From the NCBI GenBank assembly GCA_963969365.1, contig OZ017752.1:682001-746000 (forward strand): a stretch of DNA of 64,000 nucleotides. Reading direction: 5' to 3'. The notes under the pieces were generated by a model. That model was given only the letters and a program-made list of their open reading frames with translations, was not told the origin of the DNA and did no database searches. A program made the translations under genes and the position numbers. Shown piece after piece: positions 44,801 to 56,773 of the stretch. Positions within the stretch are counted from its first letter, which is position 1, and each line of letters starts with the position of its first letter. This DNA comes from Asterochloris sp. CNOR1 (Eukaryota > Chlorophyta > Trebouxiophyceae > Trebouxiales > Trebouxiaceae).

Positions 44801-47800
44801 GCCAGCCAAGGGGGCCAAGCACCGGGATAAGCAGCGCTCGCATCGGGCGGAGGTGGGAAAGTCATCAGAGGTGAGTCTGGCTGCTGTTGTGTGTTCACCT
44901 GCCTGTGCAAGGTGTCTGCACTGTGGCTGCTAGAAGAGCCACAGGGGAGCAGGTCCGATGACAAGGCGGTGGGATCCATCGAGGACCAGCCTGCACCGGG
45001 ACCACATTATGTCCTGAACACATCCTGCTGTCTCGGTGCTTTGCATCAGGCCAGCACGCTGCACGGCACACAAACAGACCTGAAGACAAGCCTGCACAGC
45101 GCAGCTGTGCCCAGGCACTGGACAGCCCCTGTTTGCTGTGCATGCACAGCAGCTTGCCATCTTGCCTGCATGCAGGCGCCCGCCAAGCCCCAGAAGCAGC
45201 ACAAGCGTGCTGCCAGCATGCAGAGCCTGCCTGAGACCGTTGCTGGCCCCATGGGCCTTGAGGACGCGATCGGCAGCCGCATCAATGCCCACGGCGACCT
45301 GGAGGGCGCAACTCCACACCCTGAGCTGACCCCCACCTGTCACTCCAGCGCTTTGCAAACACCGTCGGAGCCGCAGGCTGCGCAGGCTGAGCTGCCCCAG
45401 CAGCAGGTCCTGCAGGAAAAGCAGGGGGGCCCAGGGGCCCTCCAGCAGCCTGCAGATGGCGAGCGGGGCGGGCAGCCTGCTGAGGGCAGGGAGCCGCCTC
45501 AGCAGAAAGCAGCACCGCCGCTCAGTCAGGGCTCGGCGCACCTGGAGCAGCTCCGAAACATGTACGGACTCGCTCAGGGGGAGGGCCCTGGCAGCAGGCC
45601 GTCCATCTTGAGGGCACCCCAGGTCGGCCTGCTTGACACATGGTGTGCATGGAACCACATGCTGCCCATGCTGTCCTGCTATTGGTGGTTGTAGAGCAGC
45701 TCAAAGCTGTGTACGGGCTGGTCAGCACTTCATTGCTCAGGAGCGGCTTGGATACCTGCCACCTGCTCAGTAAGCTGTGAGGTAGCTGTGTCCAGGACGC
45801 TGCTGGTGACAGCAGAATTGCTCTGTTGGTCACCAGAGCTGCTCTTCCTGGCGACAGGACTGGCGTAGAACGCTGCTGCTGGGCACAGGACTTGCTTGGC
45901 AGGCTGCATGGGTCATCCAGCACCTTGTGGGCCTCTCAAGCCAGCATACTTGGATCTGCTCAAGAAACACAAGGTGTCCCTTTCCCCACAACCCCAGCAG
46001 CCGCTCCGGTGACGCGTGCTCTTGCTCCTTTCTTCCAGCAGCAGAGCCTGGAAAGGTGTCCAGTAGTTGCACTAGCACCTGCTCTGACTTACTTTTGCCC
46101 CTTGCGAGGCTGCATTGGCATGAAGGCTGTGACTTCCTGCAGGTGCTGCCTCCATAGACACAGCTGCCCTCTCCTCTGCTGCTGGACCAAGATTGTCAGC
46201 GCTTGAGCTTGGCATGCTGCTGCCTCCAGTCAACAGTGGCTTTGCTCTGCACTGCCGGCAGACCGGCCCAAACCATGTTGCTGCTCGACTGCAGCTGGCA
46301 TTAGAGCATGTCAGGGAGCTCCCTATGAACTGCCTGATTGCTTCTGCGCTGCTCTGCAGTCGCAGGCCAACATGCCACCATCACCCTTCATGGCGGAGGG
46401 AGTGGGCCCAGCAGCAGACCACAGTGCTGGCGACGCTGCTGGGAGGCTGCGCGAGCGGCGCCTGTCAAGTGAGCAGCCGTTCGTGCACAGTTCCCCGGTC
46501 AAGTGGGCAGCATGTTCAGCGCTAGTGCCCTGTCAAGCGAGCAACTTCCCCTGCAAGCCTGCCCTATCGAATGAGCTGTGCCCTGTCAGGCAAGCAGCCT
46601 GACTGCCACTTTAGCCTGCACAGTGGTGCTGCAGAGTGGTGCCAACCTCGGTACCTGCAGAGTTGCATTTTTGCTTTGCATTGCCCTGGCAGACAGGGTG
46701 TAGCACACTCTGAGCAATATTAGAGACCGACGCACACTGTTTCTGACAGCATTGCGTCTGCCTGGCCATGCTCGCTGCCTGTGGGGAGCAGTGGGGTTAC
46801 ACTGTCCACAGAGGTGTTGCAGTTCTCTAACAAGCCTATCACAACAGATCAAAGGTCTTACCTCCTGCAGCACAGCAGCTTGGTCACCTGCACCTCTAGC
46901 AAGCTACATCACTGCTGTTGGTGCTGCAGCCGGCAGCTCATGCCAGACGTCGCCTGAGATAGCACGCACGCACCAGTTTCGGGGGCGCCCGCGGGCGGTG
47001 GTGGTGGCTGCTGACCTGAACAGCGAGGGCAGCAAGGACTATGTGGTGAGCAGCATTGGTGGTAGCACACTGGCCACATCGCTGCCAGGTATGCAGCCTC
47101 TGCTGTCCTGAGTGGACTCAGCCAGCCTGGCCTTGGTACGTCTTCGTGGGCTCATGCACAAAGATCTGCTTGCCACGGCTGTCGATTCTGACCTAGGCTA
47201 CTGTGCTGGCAGGGAAAGCAGCGCAGGTGCACCCCGACCTCAGTACAGCTCCCAGTTGACGAGGGAATGTGTTCAGACAGCAGGGCTTGACATGGGAGCT
47301 GTGCCTTGAAGCCCAGCCCACCAAATCCAAACCTGAGCCCAGTCGGTTGCTGGCCAACAGGTGTACAAGCTGCGCGTGGCTGACTTAGGGGACGGCACTG
47401 AGTGGACTGTCTCGCGGCGCTTCCGCAACTTTGAGTCCCTGCATCGCCAGCTTCGCGAGGTGGGTGGCGGGTTGCAGAGAGCCAAGCAGTCTGCACCTGC
47501 TGGCAGACACAGTGGAACAAACAGCCTGGTGATGCAGTCAGGCTGTGTGGTGCACCTGGCTGCTGCAACCAAAACAGATTTGCGCAGCAGGCTCAGGAGG
47601 CTGGACAAAGAATGCTTTGCTCAGAATCTGCTGCAGACAGTCACAAACGGACTTCAGAGACGGATTGCCAGCATACCTTGATCCTCATATGTGCAGTGCT
47701 GCTCAGCTTGCACCACACTCAATCGCTACCTGCCCGCCTGCAACGTCCCCCGCACCTGTGCAGGTGTCGGCCTACCGCCTGAAGCTGCCGCCCAAGCGCA

Positions 47801-50800
47801 TCTTCCTGCACATGCAGACCCCGGAGTTTGTGGAGGAGCGGCGCCAGCAGCTGGACCAGTACCTGCAGGCGCTGCTGGGGGCAGGGAACCTGGGCAACAT
47901 GCCACAGGTGGGGACCTGCCAGGGGCTGCCTGTGGGTGGTGTCTGTGTGCTGCTGGGGCCCCGGCAACTGACTGCAGGTGGGCAGGGGTTGCACTGGGCC
48001 GTCCGGTGCCAAGCAAGGCAGGGGTGATGTGCCTGCAGAAAGCTGCTGGGTTCCAGGGGACCTGGGCAAACTGCCGCGCATGGCTAGGGTATGCAGTGGG
48101 CTGCCCCGTGCCACTGGAGGCGTTGCCAGTGTGCATGCAGCCACTGCTGGTGGCCACAGGGACCACCTGGGCAACATGCAGGCGGGATGCTGACAAAGTC
48201 CCCTGTTTCTGTATGCATGGGCTCCCAGACCATGCTGCACATCTGACATGTCTGCGGAATGAAAAGTGAAAACACGGCTTAAGTGTTGGGACTCCTGCTC
48301 TGCTACAAGCCAGGGGCCAGGGCAGCATGCTGCAGGCCGTGAGGACCATTAGTGACTGTGCAGAGGCAATGCTGCATTCAGCATCAGGCTTCACTTGTTG
48401 GGGCATGCAAAGGGACCTTGGATGCAGGCGCTGCTTGGGCCAGGGCACCCAGGCAGTGAGCTGCTTGAACTCGAGTAATCTGGGCGACATAGTGATGGCT
48501 GCAATGTGATGTAGCAGGGGTCCCAGGATTGCAAGTTGCAATTAGATGTGTCTGCAGCACTGCTGGGGGCATGCAATTAGGACATCCCACTGCCAGGGCG
48601 CCGCTTACCTCATTATATGTGTGAGGTGGTGACGCCGCTGGCCTGGCTCAGACTGCTGTGTCTGTCGTTGCAGGTCATGGAGTTTCTGAGCCCTGATAGC
48701 GATCTTTATGACACAGAGGATGAGCCAGGCTTCCTCAAGTCACTAGGCGCTCAGATGCTGAATGCAAACCTGAACATGAAGTGAGTGTCAGTGCCAGACA
48801 GCCTTCAAATTCTGCAGCCCGGGGGAACACCTAATTGTGTCATCACAGTTGAGTGAGCCGCTGTGACTGAGTGCCCACAGGCTGCATGCCAGCCTGTTGA
48901 GTGCTGCCCCGGTCCCAAGCTGCGGGCATGTCATGGGGCTGCCATGGTTGTCTGCTCCACCTCCAGCCACACACCCCTCTCAACTGACAAAGCGCCTGCA
49001 GGCTTGCCCAGGGAATGCCATAATCGTCTGCTGCGCCCCGCCTGTAGCCACACACCCACACAAACCTCCAAGACTGCCTGCGTTCCGCCTGAGCAACCAC
49101 CGCCTGCCGACTGGCTGACATGACTGTATGCTGCACTCCGCTTTTGGCCACACACCCCACGTAAATACCCAACACTGCCTGCATCCTGAACCACAGCCAT
49201 CCACATGACCCTCTGACTGACCACCACTGCCTGCAGGCGTGCCATGGGGGACATGGTGGAGGAGATGGACCAGAAGCGCCGGAAGGGGCTGGCTGTCATT
49301 GCTGGGAGGCGCTTTCTGGATGACAGCGAGCCCCAGCGCACGCAGTCGGGCCTGGAGGGCCGCAGCCGCTCATACAGGGTGGGCATGTGTGCAGCACTGC
49401 TGTCGTCTGCCCAGGGCCCAGCCTCTCAAGTGCCCAGGTTTGGGAGGGATTTTCAGGACAGCCTGCACAGCCGTGGGCACATGTTTGGGTTGGATGGCCG
49501 GAGCCGCTCCATACAGGGCACACGTGTAGCACTACTATACTTCTGAGCCATCCCCGCCACCTGGCTGTGCTCAGCATTGCAGGGGTGCAGTACCTTATCT
49601 GAGGTCTTGGTCGCTGTTGGCAATGCAGCGCCTGCACAGCCCCTGGCACACAGATAAACACGGAGGGCAGCATCTGCTCTTGCAGGACAGACATGTGTGT
49701 AGCACCACTGTTGTCTGGACATTGCAGCCTCTGGCTGTGCACAGGGGTGGAGGGGCGGAACTGCTGATCTGAGGTGCTGTCGTTGGGCTGCATAGCTCTA
49801 GCAAGGCACTCAGGCCTGGAGTGGCACATCTGCCATGGATACCTTGTGTAGTGCTGCTTCTGTCCGGCAGTGCTGCCATTCAAGGTTTGGGATAACCACT
49901 TTCACACGCAGGGAGGCAGATTGTGTTGTAATGCGCTGCTCAAGGCGCCGATGGAAGACGGAAGCTTGGGTGACCATTTCTGGCTGGTGTACGCAATGAT
50001 GTAAGGGTTCCAAACCTTGGCATGACCGCTGGGCTGCATGCACACCGCATGCAGAAGCCACACATCACAGGATGCCTGCTGCTGTGCAGGACTTGCAACG
50101 CGTGGACTCCAGCCCTCCACGGGCGCCCCTGGGCCCCCCAGTTCACCCCCTGCCGCCCCAGGCAATGCCGCGGAGACAGCAGCCGCAGAAGGAGGGCAGC
50201 TCTCACCAGGTGGTCATCTCAGGGCAGCAGGTGCTGGGGGCAGCCACCAGCATCATCTCCAAGGCTGCCAACGTGGGGAGCAGGGCAGTCAGCAATGTGA
50301 AGAGCAATGTGAAGAGCACTCTGCACACACGGGTGGGTGGCAATTGTGATGCCATGGTTGGTCTCAGGCTGCCTCTTTCCTGAAAGGGCCCGTGCCAGCA
50401 CTCCATGCTGCTTATGTGGTGTTTGATGAGCATGGTGAGCGTGCCAGTTAGCACCGTGGAGAGCACGCTGCACATTTGGGCAGGTGGCTATAATGCATCA
50501 GGGTGCCTCATGCAATTAACCTTCCAGTCCTGCCTTCCAGTCCTGGTGCTCTTTGTGCTGGTTAAGGGCAGAGTCTCAGACATTTGGAGCAGGGCAGGCA
50601 CGCGTTGAGAGCGCCGTCTTGAGCATGCTGGATGTGCAGGCAGGACAGGCACATGCTAGGAGCATCATGACGGCATGCATGTGCAGGCCAGAGGCAAATA
50701 GGAAGTGTTAGCTGGACCCACGCTGCCTCATGCATGGAACTTTTTGAGTGCCGGTATTGTGTCCTGCGGCTTCTGGTGTCGTTTGCCGAGCATGGGAAGC

Positions 50801-53800
50801 AAGACCGTCAGGAGCACCACGTAAAGCGCGGTACACGTGCTTGTGGGTACCATTTGCACACAGTACTGGATGGTCCCTGGGCGCCTCAGACATTGAAGCC
50901 CTCCAGTGCTGCTGCTTTTCTGGGCTGCTTGTGTGTCAGGCGCCAGAGCTTCAAGTCTTGGGGCGTCGTAGCATGTTCATATTGTTCGGGCAGACCATTG
51001 ACTGTGTCTGCAGCTGCTTGCACTGGTGCCGACACAAAGTATTGATGCAGCCGAAACCATCCTTTCTGCGCATCTGCTGCCCCCCGCTCTGAGCAGCAGC
51101 TGCTCAGCTTGACCTCTTTGACGAACTTACCAGTTCCAGCACTGCTGGGTGTAGGACACCTCCAAGGCAGGAACAGGCCCCCTGAGGGTGGAATGCAGCT
51201 GGGACCACAGCTCCTGTTAACCCCCAGGCATTCACCAGACGTAATCTGCAATCTGCTGTAACACCCGGTCTCTACCACCGCACCCGCCTCCTGCAGGATG
51301 ACTCTGGGGCGGGAACGGATCCCCTGCGGGCGGAGCGCAGTTGGGACCACCCCGACTCCCCGCGCTCCGGTGCAGCCTCGCGGGCCTCGTCCATGACGGC
51401 TGCAGGGGACAGCCACAGCTCTGAAGCCAGCAGGCCCACGCTGCAGAAGGCCGAATCTGCCAGAGCGCCGTCGCGCTTCAGGCCAGATGGTGGGTCTGGG
51501 GGGTTACATGTGCATGTCCGGCTGAATGTTCGCTGCAGCTCTCGTCTACCACCCACCAGTGTGGGACCATTGTGAGAGGCGGCCGGCAGCCGCGGCGTTT
51601 GAGCAGCTTTCGCCCTGGGTCACTCTCGTCGGCGGTGTCATCTGCGGCATTCCTGCAATGCACTGGGGAATGTGGTCCAGGCCAGCTGCAACATCCCGGA
51701 TCCCTCACTGCAATCAGATCTCCATCTGCCTTGACTGACCTCCTGGCTGCAGTCCCCCAGCACAGTGCCGCACATTGCTCCATGGTCGTCCACAGGGATC
51801 GAAGGGTTGCCAACCAAAGTTGCCACCCTTTGGCTTTGCCAGCACAGATCTGCAGGGCACGCCATGGTCAGGGGCGGCAGTCAGGCTTTTGCCCTGGCTG
51901 TCTCACGGCGCACTGCAGGGCTGGAAGATGGCTCTATTGTCGGACCTGACGCACCTGCAGGGCTGGAGGATGGTCTGATGGTTGGAGCTGGCGCATCTGC
52001 AGGGCTGGAGGACGGGTCTGTGGTCGGACCTGGCAGGCAAACTGCCCTCAGGCTCCCTCACTGTTTGCCTGCAGGGCTGGAGGATGGCCCCATGGTCAGG
52101 GCCGGCAGGCGGTCAGAGGACGCTGTCACCCGGCCGCTGGGGACCGGCACCCGCAGCGCCAAGCAGCTGCATGTGACCCCCAAAGTGACTCTGGGGGCTC
52201 AGACAGCAGGCAACTTGATGTCTGCAACAGCCACCCTTTTGGGCAGGGTGAGCCTCTACCATAGTGATGCTTGGCTGGCATGTCTGCTGCAGCGGGCGTG
52301 ATACCCTGCTGCATTGTTCTTGGTAGCTCACCAGCACAGCAACAGGTGCTGGAAGATTCCATGAATGCTCAGGCTGGGCTTGGTAGCTGCCTGCCCATCG
52401 TGCAAGTGGGATGTGGTGCTTGCTTGAGCTGGTGCCGCGCGGCTTGTGTTTGATGCTCGCGCAGCAGCCAGCTGGCTGGCTTACTGCTGTCATCACGTGC
52501 ACACTTGCTACACATCGTGCTTTTCCCACAGATTCAGGCCTGCATCTGGCTGCATGCCTGCGCCCAGGGCTTGTGCCCTGGCTGCAGGAGATGAGATCAC
52601 AGGGCTGCCTCTGTCGCAGGGCCTGCAGTGTTTGAATTACCTTGCAGCATGCCTGCAGTCTTGAAGTCCCCTTGCGGCATGCCTGCCTCTGCCCCAAGCA
52701 GACATGCTGCCTGCAGGGAACAACGAAGAGGCTGTCTTGGGCACTGGGCTGTGGTCTTGCAGTCACCTGCTGCATGCTTGCCTCTGCCCAAAGCACCTGT
52801 GCAGCCTGAAAAGGGGACCACGAGGCTGCCTCTGGCACCTGGGACTGCAGTCTTGCAATTGGTCCGTGCAGCAGACCAATTGCAATGCTGCAGTCGTGCA
52901 TGCAGCCTGCCTCTGCGCAATACATGTGCTGCCCTGCAGGGCTCTACTGAAAGCCTGCGGTTGATAATCACTTCCCTTCTTGCCTTTGCCCAAAAATCAT
53001 GCACTGCTTACAAGGAGGAGACTGCAGTGGTGCTTCGGGCACTGGGTGGCAGTCTTGCAGTCTTTCTGCCACATACCTGTGCCTAGCACTGCTCCACTAC
53101 CTGTAGGGGGACGACTTTGAGGCTGCCTCAGGCGCTGGGCTGGACTGGGAGGATAACATCGGGATCAGCGCTCCGCTGTATGACATTGTGGACGAGATCT
53201 TTGGCCTGCAGTCCCGGGGTTTTGTCAGGCGGCAGGTGGGTCTATAGAAGTGTGAGGCAAAAGTGTTTGGGTCATGCTGTGAAGGCAAAAGCGTTTGGGT
53301 CATGCTGCAATGCAGTGGGCAGGCGCTTCTTGCTGGGCAGCAGCTGCAACATGCTGTCAGGCAGCAGTGCGTGGTTGCTGTCACCCACCTGGTGCACAGG
53401 TCTGGGGAGTGCTGTCCCTGATGACTGGCAGCAATGCCTTGCTATGTAGCATCAGGCCTGCTGCATCCCGCTCACGCCCTTGACACATCCCCCACCTGGT
53501 GCAGGTGTTTGGGGTGGCCCGCCAAGTGCTGTCTCTGGTTGCCGGCAGCGCCATCGACGAGTATCTGCTCAGCCAGCTGCGGCTCTTGCGACAGGAGCAC
53601 ACCCTGGCCCGCCTCATCCACGGGCTGCAGAACATGCTCTGGCCAGGGGGCACCTGGTTCCAGAGCGCCCCTAATTACCCTGGCAAGGCACCACCAAGGG
53701 TGGGCACCTCTCATCTTGCACTGAGTGCCGTGCCTGCTGTTGCGCTCCTGTGCCAACACGCCCTCGCAAGCAGGGGCTCGACAAAGGTCCCAAAAACCCT

Positions 53801-54574
53801 GCCTCAGGCTGTTCTGGCTGAAGGCTCTTGGCAGTACGCCATTCAGCAAGGGCGCTGAATTTCGATATGGATAGTTGCTGGGCTGGAAGTTGGTATGGCT
53901 GTGCTGCACCAGTATCATCTGCTGCAGCACCTTCCCGTGCAACCCGTTTACCGCCACTGCCAGCTGAGCTGCCTCAGCCTCAAGTGCTGCACCAGCCTCT
54001 GATACAATGGCCCACTGCCTCTGTGCAGGACCCCAATGTGCCGCCCCCACGGCCCGCACTCGTCACTGCAGAGCAGTTCCTGCAGCAGCCAGATGCCCTG
54101 CCTCTTGACCATGAGGAGATAAATGAGGCGGTCTATGAGCTGCTCCTCAGCAAGGGGCCGCCAGTCCTTGTGCGCCTCATCGGACGCAACTGCTACCAAG
54201 TGTGAGCGCTCTCTGCTCCTCCCACCCCCCCGGTGTTGTGCAGCCAGTCAGTGCGTGATCTCGCTGGCAGGGCAGGCACTGACAGGCTGTCATGCACCCC
54301 CACGACCTTTCCCAGGATGCAATCTTGCAGCCCATGCCATGGTGTTGGAACAGATTGATGCTGCTGGAGCAGATCGTGCTGAGCCGGCCACCGTCTGCTG
54401 TGCAGGGGCATGTCAGATGTCTTCCAGATGATGCAGTCTCAAACATTCGTTCAGCAGATTGGCTATGGTCTCCTTAAAATATGTGTAGTGAACCTGTTTC
54501 CTGAGCTCAAACCCCTCTTCAAACAGACAGAGATGACAGCTCAGACTGAAGCCCCTGCTGCACCCTCTCACTGA
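41851..54574 (+). CDS. PXA-PX-Nexin_C sorting nexin, ER-anchored (Mdm1/SNX19 type)
   Basis: Sorting nexins of this layout tether the ER to vacuole/endosome or lipid droplets through phosphoinositide binding. Exons: 41851-42010, 42114-42224, 42406-42563, 42822-42955, 43376-43583, 44007-44159, 44622-44870, 45176-45622, 46360-46468, 46930-47045, 47361-47459, 47764-47907, 48674-48780, 49237-49378, 50090-50332, 51297-51489, 52075-52247, 53107-53235, 53505-53699, 54029-54201, 54406-54574; 1203 residues, phases closed. Two hydrophobic segments lie near residues 50-85 (FLVWVLAWAM; IAVALVAVGTWIF). The PXA domain is ~130-310 (FIYDMWWGLLTPD, FIRQICDGMTAYL). The PX domain is ~585-700, with the RRF of SRRFRNFESLHRQL, LPPKRIF and RQQLDQYLQAL. 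Nexin_C is ~985-1190 (DIVDEIFGLQ, VLVRLIGRNCYQ, NLFPELKPLF). The RGS domain of SNX13/14 is absent; a Gln/Pro-rich linker sits there. Confidence 0.9.
43224..43275 (+). repeat. Decoy copy of SNX exon-5 start
   Basis: gccagggacctgtttgagct and the next bases repeat the functional acceptor and exon start at 43371-43420. Both read RD-x-ELVM. The copy lacks a good donor. Confidence 0.8.
49487..49870 (+). repeat. Copies of SNX exon-14 end and donor
   Basis: 49487-49540 repeats the exon end at 49345-49400 (parent cgcagccgctcatacagggt, copy cggagccgctccatacaggg), including bases beyond the donor. Shorter relics lie at 49683-49718 and about 49845-49869. Confidence 0.82.
50455..51210 (+). repeat. Relics of SNX exon-15 end and exon-16 start
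   Basis: 50455-50495 repeats the exon-15 end (parent agagcactctgcacacacgg, copy agagcacgctgcacatttgg). 51151-51205 repeats the exon-16 start (parent gagcgcagttgggaccaccc, copy gaatgcagctgggaccacag). Confidence 0.75.
51919..52095 (+). repeat. 42-nt in-frame tandem acceptor repeats, SNX exon 17
   Basis: Three copies of the exon-17 start, each preceded by ctgcag, begin at 51919, 51961 and 52003 before the annotated exon start at 52075. The first two periods are exactly 42 nt (14 codons). All three read GLEDG in the exon's frame with no stop through to exon 17, so use of any of them would add 24, 38 or 52 residues without a frameshift. Confidence 0.9.
52640..53106 (+). repeat. Multi-copy array of SNX exon-18 acceptor region
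   Basis: About four diverged units of 90-110 bp precede exon 18, each with a tgcctctgccc-like word, then an acceptor-like site, then a version of the exon start. Exon-start copies lie near 52716-52755, 52812-52850 and 53012-53050, with a weaker one near 52935. Confidence 0.78.
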
Positions 54575-54976
54575 TCCCTCCCTCAGGAAGTGCCACAGTT
54601 TTGTATCGCCATGTGAGCCTCTGTAGTTCACCCTTGTGCATGCCACTACTGACCCTGTTCTGGATGAACAAAGTTTATATATTTGATGTCAGCATGAGTA
54701 TAGAAGTTCCTTGCTGCGCAGACATGCACTGGCTCCAAGAGGCTGCTGCAATCACCACCATCAACTTCCAGCTTGAGCACAAAATGAGGCTTGCAGACAA
54801 GGGCAGACCGCCCTCAAGGTTTAGAAGTTGCAGCGTTGCAGCCATCAGAGCCATATTAGGTTTAGGGGGTGTGCTGCACAAGGGTGACAGCTCGATTCAT
54901 TTCACACAGGTTTCAACTCAGCTTCCACACAAAAATGGGGCATGTCGCAATAGGTAGAGTGCCTTGCATGTACACA
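54575..54976. other. Intergenic gap between convergent SNX and LST8
   Basis: 402 bp that must hold both 3' UTRs. No gene, TGTAA signal or repeat was seen. Confidence 0.55.
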
Positions 54977-56773
54977 TCAGCCGCTGCCGCCATCAATAGC
55001 ACTATCATTCAAGGCACAGCATGACACTGACTTATGGTGTCCACTGTATAGCCTGATGGCCTCACCAGTGGACAGATCCCAGAGCCGAGCGCTGCAGTCT
55101 GAGGAGGCTGTGACCAAGTAAGCAGCATCCACTGAAAACACACAGTCCCACACCCAGCGCTGGTGACCTGCAGTTGTGTGGAGGTAACACGCACAAGTAT
55201 TAAGCAGGCAGGGCGGCAGCAGACATGCAGCTGTGTGCACAGGAATGAAGCAGGCCGATGCATCTTGGGTCAGGGTGTGCACCACGAGCTTAGCGGGAGG
55301 CGCGCTGCCAGGCAAATGTCAGGCTGTTCCACCTTGCAGGGTGCGGTCCAGCGTGAAGTTGTCAAGGTTCCAGAGCTTGACAGTCTTGTCTGAGGAGGCT
55401 GTGGCCAGCTGGCGGCAGTCAGGGCTCAGCAGGCACTTGAGCACATACTTGCCTGCAAGCAGGCACCCTAATACTAGGCTTCGTAGCTTGAGAGTTATTC
55501 AGAGAGTTATCAGATGGGCAACAAGGAGCAAACGTCTGCTGCTGATGCAACAGTTCTGCTGCGGCCCCTAGGGCAATGGAGGCACATTCACCGCAGGCTA
55601 GGGCTGGGCAGTGCCACTGCAGCTGTGCTGAGTGCTCAGGAAACCCTCACAAGATCACAATCAAGCCATCACCACCCGCCCATATACCCTCAACTGCAGT
55701 CAACCATTCTGACCTGCGTGCGCCCTGAGCTTGTGCAGCGGCTCAAAGTGGGTTGTCATGGAGGCTCCTCGCATCATGCGCCACACGTAGCAGGTCCCTG
55801 CATTGTTGGCTGCGACCACCAGGCTGCCGTCCAGGGCCACAGTGATGCTGCGCACAGCAGTGCCAACTTCGGGCACCAGCTCGCAGCTGCAGGCGTTGGC
55901 TGTCAAGTCCCATACACGAATGTTGCCATGCTGGTCGCCTGCAGCACGTGTGGGCACAAGCTGGGAACTAATGCTGGGCACTGTAGTGCCCACTTCCAGC
56001 CCAAGCTTGCAGGCATTTGCTGTCAGGGGACTCCCAGCCATACTGTGAATGCATGACAGCGGCATGCTGGCAGCATTGAGCGAGCTGAACCGTGGGGTGT
56101 CAGTTCATCAGCCTGCAAGTGGGAAGCGGCAGCGCAACAATATGACGCCTGCCTTGTGCAGCGCGTAGCACCTGGACTGAGCTTCCCCTTTGATTGAGTG
56201 CAGCATTGCAGGGTACGGGCGGCCCTGCTGGCAATCCAGCTGCGATCACAGACCATGTGCATGCACACATCCACACCTGATATCAGCTCTCCCTGGTTGG
56301 GGTGCAGCACCACAGAGTTGACCCCGCCCCGGCTGGCATACTCCCGCTGGAAGCCTGGTGCCCTCAAGTCCCAGATCTTGACAGTGCCGTCCTCAGAGCC
56401 TGAGAACATCCACTTGCTGTCCTTCTGGAACCCGACAGCTGTGACATTGCCTGTGTGGCCATCGTAGCTGGCCACCGGCTGGGGAGCGTTGCTGTTGACC
56501 TCAAAGATGCGGATGTGGGGGTTGCCCGCTGCGGCCAGGAGCTGCTTGTTGCTGGTGATTTCCAGGCGGTTGACCTGCAGCATTGGGTCAGGATGTGAGG
56601 GTGGGAGGCTGGAGCACACCATTCAGGCCGATCTGGGAGGACATGAATGCTGTGGAAAAGAAGTTGACCTGGGAGTCCGCGTACTGCAGTGTTCTGTAGC
56701 AGCTGCCACTGGTGGCCTCCCAAAAGCGGATGGTGTGATCATAGCCTGCTGTGGCAAGGACCACTTGGGACAT
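54977..56773 (-). CDS. LST8: LST8, TOR complex WD40 subunit
   Basis: LST8 is the beta-propeller that binds the TOR kinase domain in TORC1 and TORC2. Minus-strand exons: 56669-56773, 56277-56574, 55714-55938, 55333-55452 and 54977-55167; 312 residues, phases closed, normal for the family. Seven WD repeats are readable. Landmarks are the start [20 protein letters not shown], then [46 protein letters not shown] and [14 protein letters not shown]. The start ATG immediately precedes the conserved first strand. The intron between exons 2 and 3 contains an in-frame relic of exon 3, and also a relic of the exon-2 end. It is head-to-head with the LETM1-like gene. Confidence 0.96.
55975..56230 (-). repeat. 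Relics of LST8 exon 3 and exon-2 end inside intron 2
   Basis: On the minus strand, about 56040-55980 reads [20 protein letters not shown], a copy of exon-3 [20 protein letters not shown]. About 56215-56170 resembles the exon-2 end that encodes [13 protein letters not shown]. Confidence 0.78.
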
